DNA from: Leucobacter sp.
GTDB lineage: Bacteria; Actinomycetota; Actinomycetes; Actinomycetales; Microbacteriaceae
Length of the DNA stretch: 8,945 bases
Assembly: GCA_017990305.1 (NCBI GenBank)
Contig: JAGNOB010000040.1
Span: 1 to 8,945 of the forward strand
Direction of reading: 5' to 3'
Below are positions 1 through 5,480 of this stretch, in pieces (the stretch's first letter is position 1; each line of letters starts with the position of its first letter). A program made the position numbers and the translations under genes. Under the pieces are notes generated by a model. The model saw only the letters and a list, made by a program, of their open reading frames with translations. It made no database searches and was not told the DNA's origin.

Positions 1-623
1 GTTCCACCAGCGGTAAGTGCGGCGTTGACGAGCAGCGGATCGCGAATGTTTGGCAGCACGTGCCGCAGTACGATCTGCCGTTTCGGCACACCCAACACGA
101 GCGCAGCCGAAACGTAGTCGCGCCCCCACACTGAGGCGGCAAGGTTGTGCACGAGACGCGCGTAGTTCGGCATCATCGCGATCGCGATCGCGAGACTCGC
201 TGCGAACCCGCTCTGGCCGAGGATCACCGAGAAAGCGATCGCCAGCAGCAGCCCCGGAAACGCGACGCCGATGTTGATGCCCGCCACAAGCCAGCGCCCA
301 GGTGTGCCGCCGAGGACGAGCGGCAGGAGGCCAAGCAGCACGCCGCAGACGATTCCGACGGCTGTCGCGCTGAGCGCCATCACGACTGACAGCCTCGTGG
401 CAACGAGCGTTCGCAGCAGGATATCTCGGCCGCTGCCATCGGTGCCGAAGATGTGCTCGGCGCTCGAGGGCTGCGAAATCATGCTTGTGTTCGTGACCGC
501 GGCCTGCTGCCCCCAAATCATCGGGGCGAAGATCGCGAGAAATGCGAGCGCGGTGAACGATACCGCCGCAACGACGCCGAGCGGGGATCGCAGCGCGGCA
601 AGAAAACGATGGGTCGTGGTCAT
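1..623 (-). CDS. DppC-type peptide ABC transporter permease, C-terminus cut by window edge
   Basis: Inner-membrane permease subunit of a dipeptide/oligopeptide (or nickel) ABC importer. I translated it by hand: 207 complete codons are present, starting MTTTHRFLAALRSPLG, and the reading frame stays open to base 1. A first membrane segment covers about residues 17-36. It is followed by the hallmark HIFGTDGSGRDIL at about 57-69, which is typical of DppC/OppC N-termini. Further hydrophobic segments lie at about 78-105, 112-135 and 139-151. An EAA-like cytoplasmic loop, which docks the ATPase, covers about 169-200 and includes LRHVLPN. The start overlaps the stop of the upstream permease gene as ATGA, so the two are translationally coupled; the SD before it is weak (GGAT). 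Family members are usually about 270-320 residues, so roughly the last quarter to third is missing off the left edge. The substrate cannot be read from a permease; the nearby D-aminopeptidase suggests peptides. Confidence 0.9.
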   Translation of the reverse strand, partial: MTTTHRFLAALRSPLGVVAAVSFTALAFLAIFAPMIWGQQAAVTNTSMISQPSSAEHIFGTDGSGRDILLRTLVATRLSVVMALSATAVGIVCGVLLGLLPLVLGGTPGRWLVAGINIGVAFPGLLLAIAFSVILGQSGFAASLAIAIAMMPNYARLVHNLAASVWGRDYVSAALVLGVPKRQIVLRHVLPNIRDPLLVNAALTAGG

Positions 624-1642
624 GACTTATCCAATGCAGTGCGCGGGTCCAACAGAATGAGGACGATATCGATGACGAGGTTGATCAGCAGCACCACCGC
701 TCCGTAGAAAATGATGATGGCTTGCACGAGCGGGTAGTCCTTCTCCTGGATCGATTGCACGATCACGCCGCCGAGTCCGGGCCAGGCGAAGATGCTCTCG
801 ACAAGCACGGTGCCCGCGATCATTCCGCCGAGCGCCATGCCCGAGATGGTGAGCGTGGAGGTCAGCAGGTTGGGCAGCACGTGCTTGCCATACAGCCGCA
901 CTGCTGGCATCCGACGCGACCTTGCGGTCCGCACGTAGTCCTGTTGCAGCACTGAGAGCGTCTCAGCCCGCACGATTCGTGTGAGCCCGGCAGCTGGCCC
1001 GAAGGACAGCGCGATCACCGGCAAGATGTACGAAGAGAAACCACTCCTCCCGGCAACCGGCAGCAGGTCGAGCGTGACAGCGAACAGGTACACGAGCAGA
1101 ATCCCAGCGAGAAACTCTGGAATCAGTGCAAGGGCGGCAGTCACCGAGTTGAAGCCTGCGTCGACGCCGGGCCTGCGACCTCCGTGGGTGAGAGCACCGA
1201 ATGTAAGTCCGAGACAAACCGCGACAATGAGTGAGATTGCCACGGCAGCCCATGCGATCTCGAGCGTTGCCGGGGCCCGTTGCATGATGACGTCGATGAC
1301 GGGCATCCGCGAGCTGATCGATTCGCCGAGGTCTCCGGTGAACAGCCCCTTCCAGAACGAGAGGTACTGCACGAAGACGGGGCGATCGAGCCCGAGCTCC
1401 GCGCGGCGCGCCTCGACGGCCTCCGGCGAGGCGTTCTCGCCGACTGAGACGCGCGCCGGGTCACCAGGAATCAGCTGCATGAGCAGGAACGCCACGGTGA
1501 TGAGCACGAACATCGAGACAATGAAGTAGCCGCCGCGCCGGATCAGATAGGCCAACCACGGTTTGCCGACGAGGAACGACTCCCGCTTCTGCTTTTCGAT
1601 CGGGGGGTCGTCCACTTCGGGACTCGCAGAAATAGCTGGCAT
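620..1642 (-). CDS. DppB-type peptide ABC transporter permease
   Basis: Membrane permease that pairs with the DppC-type protein to form the channel of a peptide ABC importer. From the start I prefer it has 340 residues, within the family range. An N-terminal cytoplasmic tail of about 35 residues precedes TM1 (about 39-58, ending in LIPGDPA, a DppB signature). A GDLGESI motif lies near 103-109, several more membrane segments follow, and an EAA-type loop sits at about 235-262 (HVLPN). The protein ends in the usual DIVLILLDPRTAL. I chose the ATG at 1642 because GAGGAG/GGAGAG lies just upstream of it. An in-frame ATG at 1666 would add eight residues (MTQRRGER) but has no convincing SD. No binding protein or ATPase gene is visible; they may lie off the left edge. 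The gene is divergent from the M55 peptidase gene. Confidence 0.93.
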   Translation of the reverse strand: MPAISASPEVDDPPIEKQKRESFLVGKPWLAYLIRRGGYFIVSMFVLITVAFLLMQLIPGDPARVSVGENASPEAVEARRAELGLDRPVFVQYLSFWKGLFTGDLGESISSRMPVIDVIMQRAPATLEIAWAAVAISLIVAVCLGLTFGALTHGGRRPGVDAGFNSVTAALALIPEFLAGILLVYLFAVTLDLLPVAGRSGFSSYILPVIALSFGPAAGLTRIVRAETLSVLQQDYVRTARSRRMPAVRLYGKHVLPNLLTSTLTISGMALGGMIAGTVLVESIFAWPGLGGVIVQSIQEKDYPLVQAIIIFYGAVVLLINLVIDIVLILLDPRTALDKS

Positions 1643-1853
1643 GCGCTCTCCTCGCCGTTGGGTCATAGCTGCCTACTCAGTATTGCGGAGAACCAAATCC
1701 CCCCGCATTGTTGGACACTCCAGGCAACCTCCCCAAAAACTGTCCGGTTGACCAACATCCGCTGTGGGTTTCCTTCTAGGCTTCGAAGTTGGAAGCTGTC
1801 GGCTTCGCCGCGAACAGAGTGTTCCGCGGGGTTCACCCGGGAAAGGTCAACGC
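1643..1853. promoter_or_regulatory. Divergent control region between permease operon and M55 peptidase gene
   Basis: This intergenic stretch must hold the promoters of both the permease operon (minus) and the M55 gene (plus). Visible elements: an inverted pair TTGGACA (1711-1717) / TGTCC (1741-1745) about 23 bp apart; GGTTGACCAAC at 1746-1756; an 8-bp palindrome CTTCGAAG at 1781-1788; and GAAGC/GCTTC at 1792-1796/1802-1806. TAGGCT at 1777-1782 fits an actinobacterial -10 for the plus-strand gene, but the only -35-like box, TTGACC at 1748-1753, is 23 bp away, which is too far. A GAAAGG Shine-Dalgarno lies about 7 bases before the M55 start. No single element is decisive. Confidence 0.35.
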
Positions 1854-2696
1854 ATGCGCGTCTATATTTCAATCGACATGGAGGGCGTCGCTGGCATCGC
1901 CACGATGGATCAGGTCGTACGGGGTGGTCACGGCTACCCTCGTGCCCAGCACCTCATGACGGGCGAGGCGAACGCCGCGATCGCCGGGGCCTTCGCCGGC
2001 GGCGCGACGGCCGTCACGATCAACGACAGCCACGGCACCATGGATAACCTCATCCACGAGGACCTCGACCAGCGCGCACGGGTCGTGTTCGGGAGCCCGA
2101 AGATGGACTGCATGGCCGAGGGCATCGACAAGGACCACGATGTCGCCCTGTTCATCGGCTATCACGCTGCTGCCGGCGGGCCAGGCGTCATCGCTCACAC
2201 CTTTTCCTCGCTATTCAACGAGGTGCGCGTCAACGGCCGAGCGGTGTCAGAGGCCGACGTCAATGCGTTGCAGGCGGCCGCTGTGGGCGTGCCGGTCGCA
2301 CTGCTGACGGGCGACAACGTGATCTGCGCCGACATAGCGGCGACGCTGCCGGGAATCGAGACGGTGACCGTGAAAGAAGCGCACGGCTACAACGCGGCTG
2401 ATTCGATCTCCCCTTCCGAGTCACGACGCCTCATCGGCGAAGCCGCAGCACGCGCAGTCTCTGGCTCACGCGAGCTCCGCGTCAGCGAGGTACCCGAGAG
2501 CATGGAAATCGAGATCGACATGCCCAACATCTCCGCGGCGGAACTCGCCCAAATGATCCCGGCCTCCGAGCGCACAGCGATCCGCACCATCAACATTGTT
2601 GCGCACTCCCCTCGCGAGGCAGTGAACTTTATCTCCGCGTGCTACCAGTTCGCAGCAAACTCGATGCGCGCAATGCTGCCGCTCATCAACCGCTAG
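1854..2696 (+). CDS. dppA: M55 family zinc D-aminopeptidase (DppA-like)
   Basis: Cytoplasmic metallo-aminopeptidase of family M55, which removes N-terminal D-amino acids from short peptides; the B. subtilis archetype is DppA. The 280-residue product opens MRVYISIDMEGVAGI. The residues known as zinc ligands in B. subtilis DppA fall at identical numbers here: D8, E10, H60 (NDSHGTMDN), H104 (IGYHAA) and E133, with the catalytic H115 in IAHTF. That makes an active enzyme very likely. I chose the ATG at 1854 because it gives this exact register and has a GAAAGG ribosome site; an upstream in-frame ATG at 1764 would add 30 unrelated residues. The divergent peptide permeases echo the B. subtilis dpp operon, where the peptidase and transporter genes are together. 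The gene ends before a strong hairpin. D-Ala-D-Ala-type substrates are inferred from the family. Confidence 0.93.
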   Translation: MRVYISIDMEGVAGIATMDQVVRGGHGYPRAQHLMTGEANAAIAGAFAGGATAVTINDSHGTMDNLIHEDLDQRARVVFGSPKMDCMAEGIDKDHDVALFIGYHAAAGGPGVIAHTFSSLFNEVRVNGRAVSEADVNALQAAAVGVPVALLTGDNVICADIAATLPGIETVTVKEAHGYNAADSISPSESRRLIGEAAARAVSGSRELRVSEVPESMEIEIDMPNISAAELAQMIPASERTAIRTINIVAHSPREAVNFISACYQFAANSMRAMLPLINR

Positions 2697-2730
2697 CGCC
2701 GGCGCACGCGCGGTCGACGCGCCCAGACAC

Positions 2731-2770
2731 CAATGCCTCAGGCCTCCCTCACGGGAGGCCTGAGGCATTG
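2731..2770. terminator. Perfect 18-bp hairpin, bidirectional terminator
   Basis: Bases 2731-2748 and 2753-2770 are perfect reverse complements around a TCAC loop; the arms begin CAATGCCTCAGG and end in CATTG. It sits between two convergent genes, 34 bp after the M55 stop and 12 bp after the serine hydrolase stop, so it can end transcripts from both sides. Neither flank has a U-tract, as is common in high-GC actinobacteria. Confidence 0.88.
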
Positions 2771-2782
2771 AGCGGAGCGTTG

Positions 2783-3694
2783 CTAGTCGCGCACGTTAAG
2801 CGCATCGGAAAGCAGCCGCGCGACCGTACCGATGACGCGGTCAGCCTTCGGGTTGCGTGAGAGCAGCTCGGAGCTTCGCAGGAATACCGCGATTGCGTGA
2901 CGCCTGCCATCGGCGAATTCGACAACACCGATCTCGTTGCGCACGATGCCGAGGGTGCCCGTCTTTCCACTGATCTTGACGTCGTCCTGCGGAAAGCCCG
3001 AGCTCAGGCGGTGCGGCCACACCTGCAGTCCCAGAATTCTGCGTGCCTCAGCGCACGCCTCGGGAGTCGCGGCAGCATCGGTCCAGAGGAGTTCTAGCAA
3101 GCGGGTCGCCTCGCGCGGGGTCGAGCGGTTCGTCTTCTCCGGTGTACTCGCCGAGAACTCGGAGGCGGTGCGAACATCATTGAGCGTCAGCTCGTCGGTG
3201 AGTGACAGACCAGCCGCCTGCAGATCGTCGGCGATGCTCTCGAACAGCGCCGCGCAGTCGCCGATGAGCTGCGTACCCGGCAGCCCGAGCTCGGTCATTG
3301 TCGCGTTCACACGGTCGACGCCTACGAGCTCGACCACAATGTCGGTCGCCGCGTTGTCACTGACCGTAATCATCGACGTCGCGATGTCACGCAGCGACCA
3401 TTCACTCTCATCCGAGAACACGCTCAGGCCGGTGGGCCCGCGGGTAACGCTCTGCGGTGACACGACGATGCGCTGGGCGGGATCGAGTTCACCTGAGGCG
3501 ACCTGGCGCACGTATTCGACAAGAACGGGCACCTTGAACACGGACGCAGTCACGGTCGGTTCGTCAAAGCGGTACCCGACTTCCGCGCCCGAATCAAGAT
3601 CGCGTGCGTGCGCAAACACGCTCACGCCAGCTGCGGCCGCAGCTGCAGTGATGGCTTCGGAAACTGATTGCTTGTCGATAATCTGCTGTGTCAT
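2783..3694 (-). CDS. Class A beta-lactamase-like serine hydrolase without signal peptide
   Basis: Serine hydrolase of the penicillin-recognising fold (PenP/Beta-lactamase2 type), 303 residues. The three active-site boxes are present in order: SVFK (nucleophile S51, K54), SDN (112-114) and KTG (244-246). The S51-SDN spacing matches class A enzymes. SDN to KTG is about 30 residues longer than usual. An ELTLN at 168-172 resembles the omega-loop ExxLN that holds the deacylating glutamate, but lies later than expected, so lactamase activity is uncertain. The N-terminus (MTQQIIDKQSVSEAITAAAAAA) has no basic-hydrophobic-cleavage pattern and no lipobox, so the protein looks cytoplasmic, unlike true beta-lactamases. 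With the adjacent M55 peptidase and peptide permeases, a role in hydrolysing imported peptides or amides is plausible. No SD precedes the ATG and the start may be leaderless. Resistance should not be assumed. Confidence 0.85.
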   Translation of the reverse strand: MTQQIIDKQSVSEAITAAAAAAGVSVFAHARDLDSGAEVGYRFDEPTVTASVFKVPVLVEYVRQVASGELDPAQRIVVSPQSVTRGPTGLSVFSDESEWSLRDIATSMITVSDNAATDIVVELVGVDRVNATMTELGLPGTQLIGDCAALFESIADDLQAAGLSLTDELTLNDVRTASEFSASTPEKTNRSTPREATRLLELLWTDAAATPEACAEARRILGLQVWPHRLSSGFPQDDVKISGKTGTLGIVRNEIGVVEFADGRRHAIAVFLRSSELLSRNPKADRVIGTVARLLSDALNVRD

Positions 3695-3706
3695 AGTCGC
3701 AGACTA
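3695..3706 (-). promoter_or_regulatory. Candidate leaderless promoter of the serine hydrolase gene
   Basis: On the minus strand TAGTCT (3706-3701) fits the actinobacterial -10 TANNNT and ends six bases before the ATG, so transcription would begin at or next to the start codon. There is no Shine-Dalgarno to compete with this reading. The -35 zone is poor (AAACCA). The same bases form a 13-bp palindrome TAGTC-GCA-GACTA (3694-3706), which might also be a binding site. Confidence 0.4.
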
Positions 3707-3775
3707 ACGCTTCCGCAACGCGCTGGTTTAGTTGGCCAAGCCAAGACGACACCTCCGGGCTTGTCCCAAGAAACA

Positions 3776-3811
3776 ACAAACCGCCCGGGGGCGCAGCCCC
3801 GGGCGGTTTGT
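3776..3811 (-). terminator. Strong GC-rich terminator after the amino acid dehydrogenase gene
   Basis: Bases 3776-3790 and 3797-3811 pair over 15 bp around a six-base loop (GCGCAG on the plus strand). It begins eight bases past the stop of the dehydrogenase gene. On the minus strand the stem is followed by TTGTTTCTT, a reasonable U-rich tail, so it works best for the minus-strand gene. It separates that gene from the downstream serine hydrolase gene. Confidence 0.9.
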
Positions 3812-3818
3812 GTGATCG

Positions 3819-4898
3819 CTAGCGTGCGAGCATGCCGTCAACGAGACGGTCGGCCGCAGCAACGGTCGTGATGCCCTGCTCGCTCGCCTCGTCGAATACT
3901 CGAGCGAGCGTGCCGCCAATTGCGTCGATCCGCGCGAGCCGATCATCGAGGTCACCCTCGGCGCCCAGGTAGAGCACGCCGCCAGCGTTCACGAGGTAGT
4001 CCGGCGCGTAGAGAATCCCGCGGTCAGCAAGCTGCTCGGCGCCGTTCGCCTCGGCAAGCTGGTTGTTCGCCGGGCCGACAACGGCGGCCGTGTCGAGCTC
4101 ATCGATGACCTGCGGGGAGAGCATGCCACCGACACCGGCAGGCATGAAGACGTCGGCCGGCACAAGGTGCGCGGCTGCGGGCTCGACCCACTCGGCACCG
4201 AGCTCCGACGCGAGCTCGCGTTTCGCCTCGTTGATGTCTGACAGGGTCAGCACGGCGCCCTCGTCGGCGAGACGGCGGGCGAGCGAGGATCCGACGTGGC
4301 CCAGCCCGACGATGGTGATCTTGCGGTCGCGTGCGTCAGCTGCGCCGTGCGTCCGGCGGAGCGCTTCGAGTAGCGCGGAGTGGACGCCGCGCGCGGTGAA
4401 GTCACCGGGATCGCCGAGCCCGCCCTGATCCTCCGGCAGCCCGACCGCGTGCGACGTGCGCTCAGCGACGACGGCCATGTCGGCAGCAGTCGTGCCCACG
4501 TCCTCGGCTGTCATATATGCGCCACCGAGCGCCTCGACCGCGTCCCCGAGGTCCAAGAAGGCGTCGCGGCGCTGATCGCCCTCGAGCTTCTGGCCGGGAG
4601 CCAACGCGATAACCGACTTACCGCCACCGGCGGCAAGTCCGGCGAGGGCGTTCTTCGACGTCATACCGCTTGACAGGCGGAGCGCGTCGGCGACGGCCTC
4701 ATCCCAGCTGCCGTAGTTCCACACGCGGCAGCCACCGAGAGCCGGGCCGAGGACGGTGCTGTGCACGGCGATGATGATCGTCAGACCCGAGCGCGGCCCT
4801 GTCGAAACGTTGAGGTGTTCGTGGGTGAAGCCGGTCAGGGACTGCGAAGCTGCGGCTGTCGAATCAGCCGAGGTCGCGAGGGTGGGTGCAGGTGTCAT
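3819..4898 (-). CDS. Leu/Phe/Val dehydrogenase family amino acid dehydrogenase
   Basis: NAD-dependent oxidative deaminase of the Glu/Leu/Phe/Val dehydrogenase family, 359 residues, which would convert a branched-chain or aromatic L-amino acid to its 2-oxo acid and ammonia. Visible signatures: GPALGGCRVW (51-60); MTSKNA with K82 and AAGGGKSV with K94, the substrate-binding and catalytic lysines with the usual 12-residue spacing; TAEDVGTT (130-137) with the probable catalytic D133; a dinucleotide-binding GLGHVG (198-203) with D221 at the end of the second strand; VVGPANNQL (273-281); and APDYLVNAGGV (298-308). The alanine usual before ANN is proline here (GPANN). Leucine, valine and phenylalanine enzymes cannot be told apart by eye. 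The start ATG lacks a clear SD. The gene is divergent from an Lrp-family regulator across 100 bp with a palindrome, and ends at a strong hairpin, so it is a single-gene unit probably under Lrp control. Confidence 0.9.
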   Translation of the reverse strand: MTPAPTLATSADSTAAASQSLTGFTHEHLNVSTGPRSGLTIIIAVHSTVLGPALGGCRVWNYGSWDEAVADALRLSSGMTSKNALAGLAAGGGKSVIALAPGQKLEGDQRRDAFLDLGDAVEALGGAYMTAEDVGTTAADMAVVAERTSHAVGLPEDQGGLGDPGDFTARGVHSALLEALRRTHGAADARDRKITIVGLGHVGSSLARRLADEGAVLTLSDINEAKRELASELGAEWVEPAAAHLVPADVFMPAGVGGMLSPQVIDELDTAAVVGPANNQLAEANGAEQLADRGILYAPDYLVNAGGVLYLGAEGDLDDRLARIDAIGGTLARVFDEASEQGITTVAAADRLVDGMLAR

Positions 4899-4933
4899 GT
4901 CAAGAATTCAATCGGCAACTGGCAGTTCAAACA

Positions 4934-4939
4934 AGTCAA
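4934..4939 (-). promoter_or_regulatory. Possible -35 box of the dehydrogenase gene
   Basis: TTGACT on the minus strand is a good -35 match, placed about 35 bp before the dehydrogenase ATG. No clean -10 lies at 17-18 bp; TTGAAT is a weak candidate 22 bp downstream. An 11-bp dyad AACTG-G-CAGTT (4917-4927) overlaps the spacer and may be a secondary regulator site. Confidence 0.3.
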
Positions 4940-4952
4940 GCGCCGCACATTG

Positions 4953-4967
4953 ATCGAAGTGTTCGAT
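4953..4967. promoter_or_regulatory. Perfect 15-bp palindrome, candidate Lrp/AsnC operator
   Basis: ATCGAA-GTG-TTCGAT is a perfect dyad with an odd centre. Its length matches the 15-bp sites typical of Lrp/AsnC regulators. It lies between the dehydrogenase gene and the divergent lrp-like gene, overlapping the likely -35 zone of the regulator (consistent with autorepression) and just upstream of the possible -35 box of the dehydrogenase gene (consistent with activation or repression). The assignment to this regulator is inferred from position. Confidence 0.6.
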
Positions 4968-4988
4968 ACGCGGCGATTCCAATGACGC

Positions 4989-4994
4989 TATGTT
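4989..4994 (+). promoter_or_regulatory. -10 box giving a leaderless lrp-like mRNA
   Basis: TATGTT fits TANNNT and ends seven bases before the ATG at 5002, so the transcript would start at that A. No Shine-Dalgarno precedes either candidate start. This favours 5002 over the in-frame ATG at 4990, which lies inside the -10 box itself. Confidence 0.5.
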
Positions 4995-5001
4995 GATCAT
5001 T

Positions 5002-5454
5002 ATGTATGTCCTCGACGCAACCGACCGGCGGATCCTCGCCGCCCTCGACGCAGATTCACGCGCGACCGTACAGGCGATTGCCTACGAGCTCGGGCTCGCC
5101 CGCGGCACCGTGCACACCCGGCTGGATCGGCTGCAGCGCTCCGGTGCACTGAAGGATCACTCGCTGCGGCTACACCCGCCGGCGCTGGGCTGGCCCCTGC
5201 GGGCACACATTACCGCGGAGGCGAACCAAGACAAGCTTGACCTCATGATCGCCGACCTCGAGCAGATCCCAGAGATCATCGAGTGCGTCGCCGTGTCCGG
5301 GCAGAGCGATCTCTCGATCGAGATTGTCGCTCGCGACGCAGACGACGTCTACCGGATCACGCAGGCAATCATGAAGTGCCGCGGCGTGCTCCGCACAGCG
5401 ACCTCAATCATGCTGCGCGAGCTCATCTCGCGGCGCCAGCATCAGCTCCTCTAG
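5002..5454 (+). CDS. Lrp/AsnC family transcriptional regulator
   Basis: Amino-acid-responsive DNA-binding regulator, 150 residues from the start I prefer, which is the normal family size. It opens MYVLDATDRRILAALDADSR, the standard AsnC N-terminus. A helix-turn-helix follows (about 22-45, with IAYELGLARGTVHTRLDRLQ), then an inter-domain strand and the RAM/ACT-like effector domain (about 65-140) with VSGQSDLSIEIVARDADDVY. The start at 5002 rests on a -10 box ending seven bases upstream and no SD; a start at 4990 would add MLII. It is divergent from the amino acid dehydrogenase gene, the classic layout of a local Lrp regulator (as with BkdR or Ald regulators) controlling its neighbour and itself. 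The effector is probably the dehydrogenase substrate, by inference. Confidence 0.92.
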   Translation: MYVLDATDRRILAALDADSRATVQAIAYELGLARGTVHTRLDRLQRSGALKDHSLRLHPPALGWPLRAHITAEANQDKLDLMIADLEQIPEIIECVAVSGQSDLSIEIVARDADDVYRITQAIMKCRGVLRTATSIMLRELISRRQHQLL

Positions 5455-5480
5455 CTGCCGACGCCGCGAGCCGAGGCACG

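Noticed and set aside
175..192. Three tandem ATCGCG units
   Set aside because: They encode an Ala-Ile-Ala-Ile-Ala-Met membrane segment of the permease, so the repeat is explained by codon choice in a hydrophobic helix.
2731..2770. Mobile-element terminal repeat or REP-like element
   Set aside because: There is a single copy, located exactly between two convergent stop codons with a 4-base loop, which is the form of a terminator.
2783..3694. Antibiotic resistance beta-lactamase
   Set aside because: The protein has no export signal and its omega-loop glutamate is not at the usual spacing, so a resistance call is not supported by the sequence alone.
2937..3707. 256-codon plus-strand frame opposite the serine hydrolase gene
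   Set aside because: Ser/Arg-rich translation without recognisable motifs; the opposite strand encodes all three penicillin-fold boxes.
4953..4967. LexA (SOS box) reading of ATCGAAGTGTTCGAT
   Set aside because: The actinobacterial SOS box has TCGAAC and GTTCGA around four bases; here the arms are too close together and lack the inner C/G pair, and no DNA repair gene is nearby.
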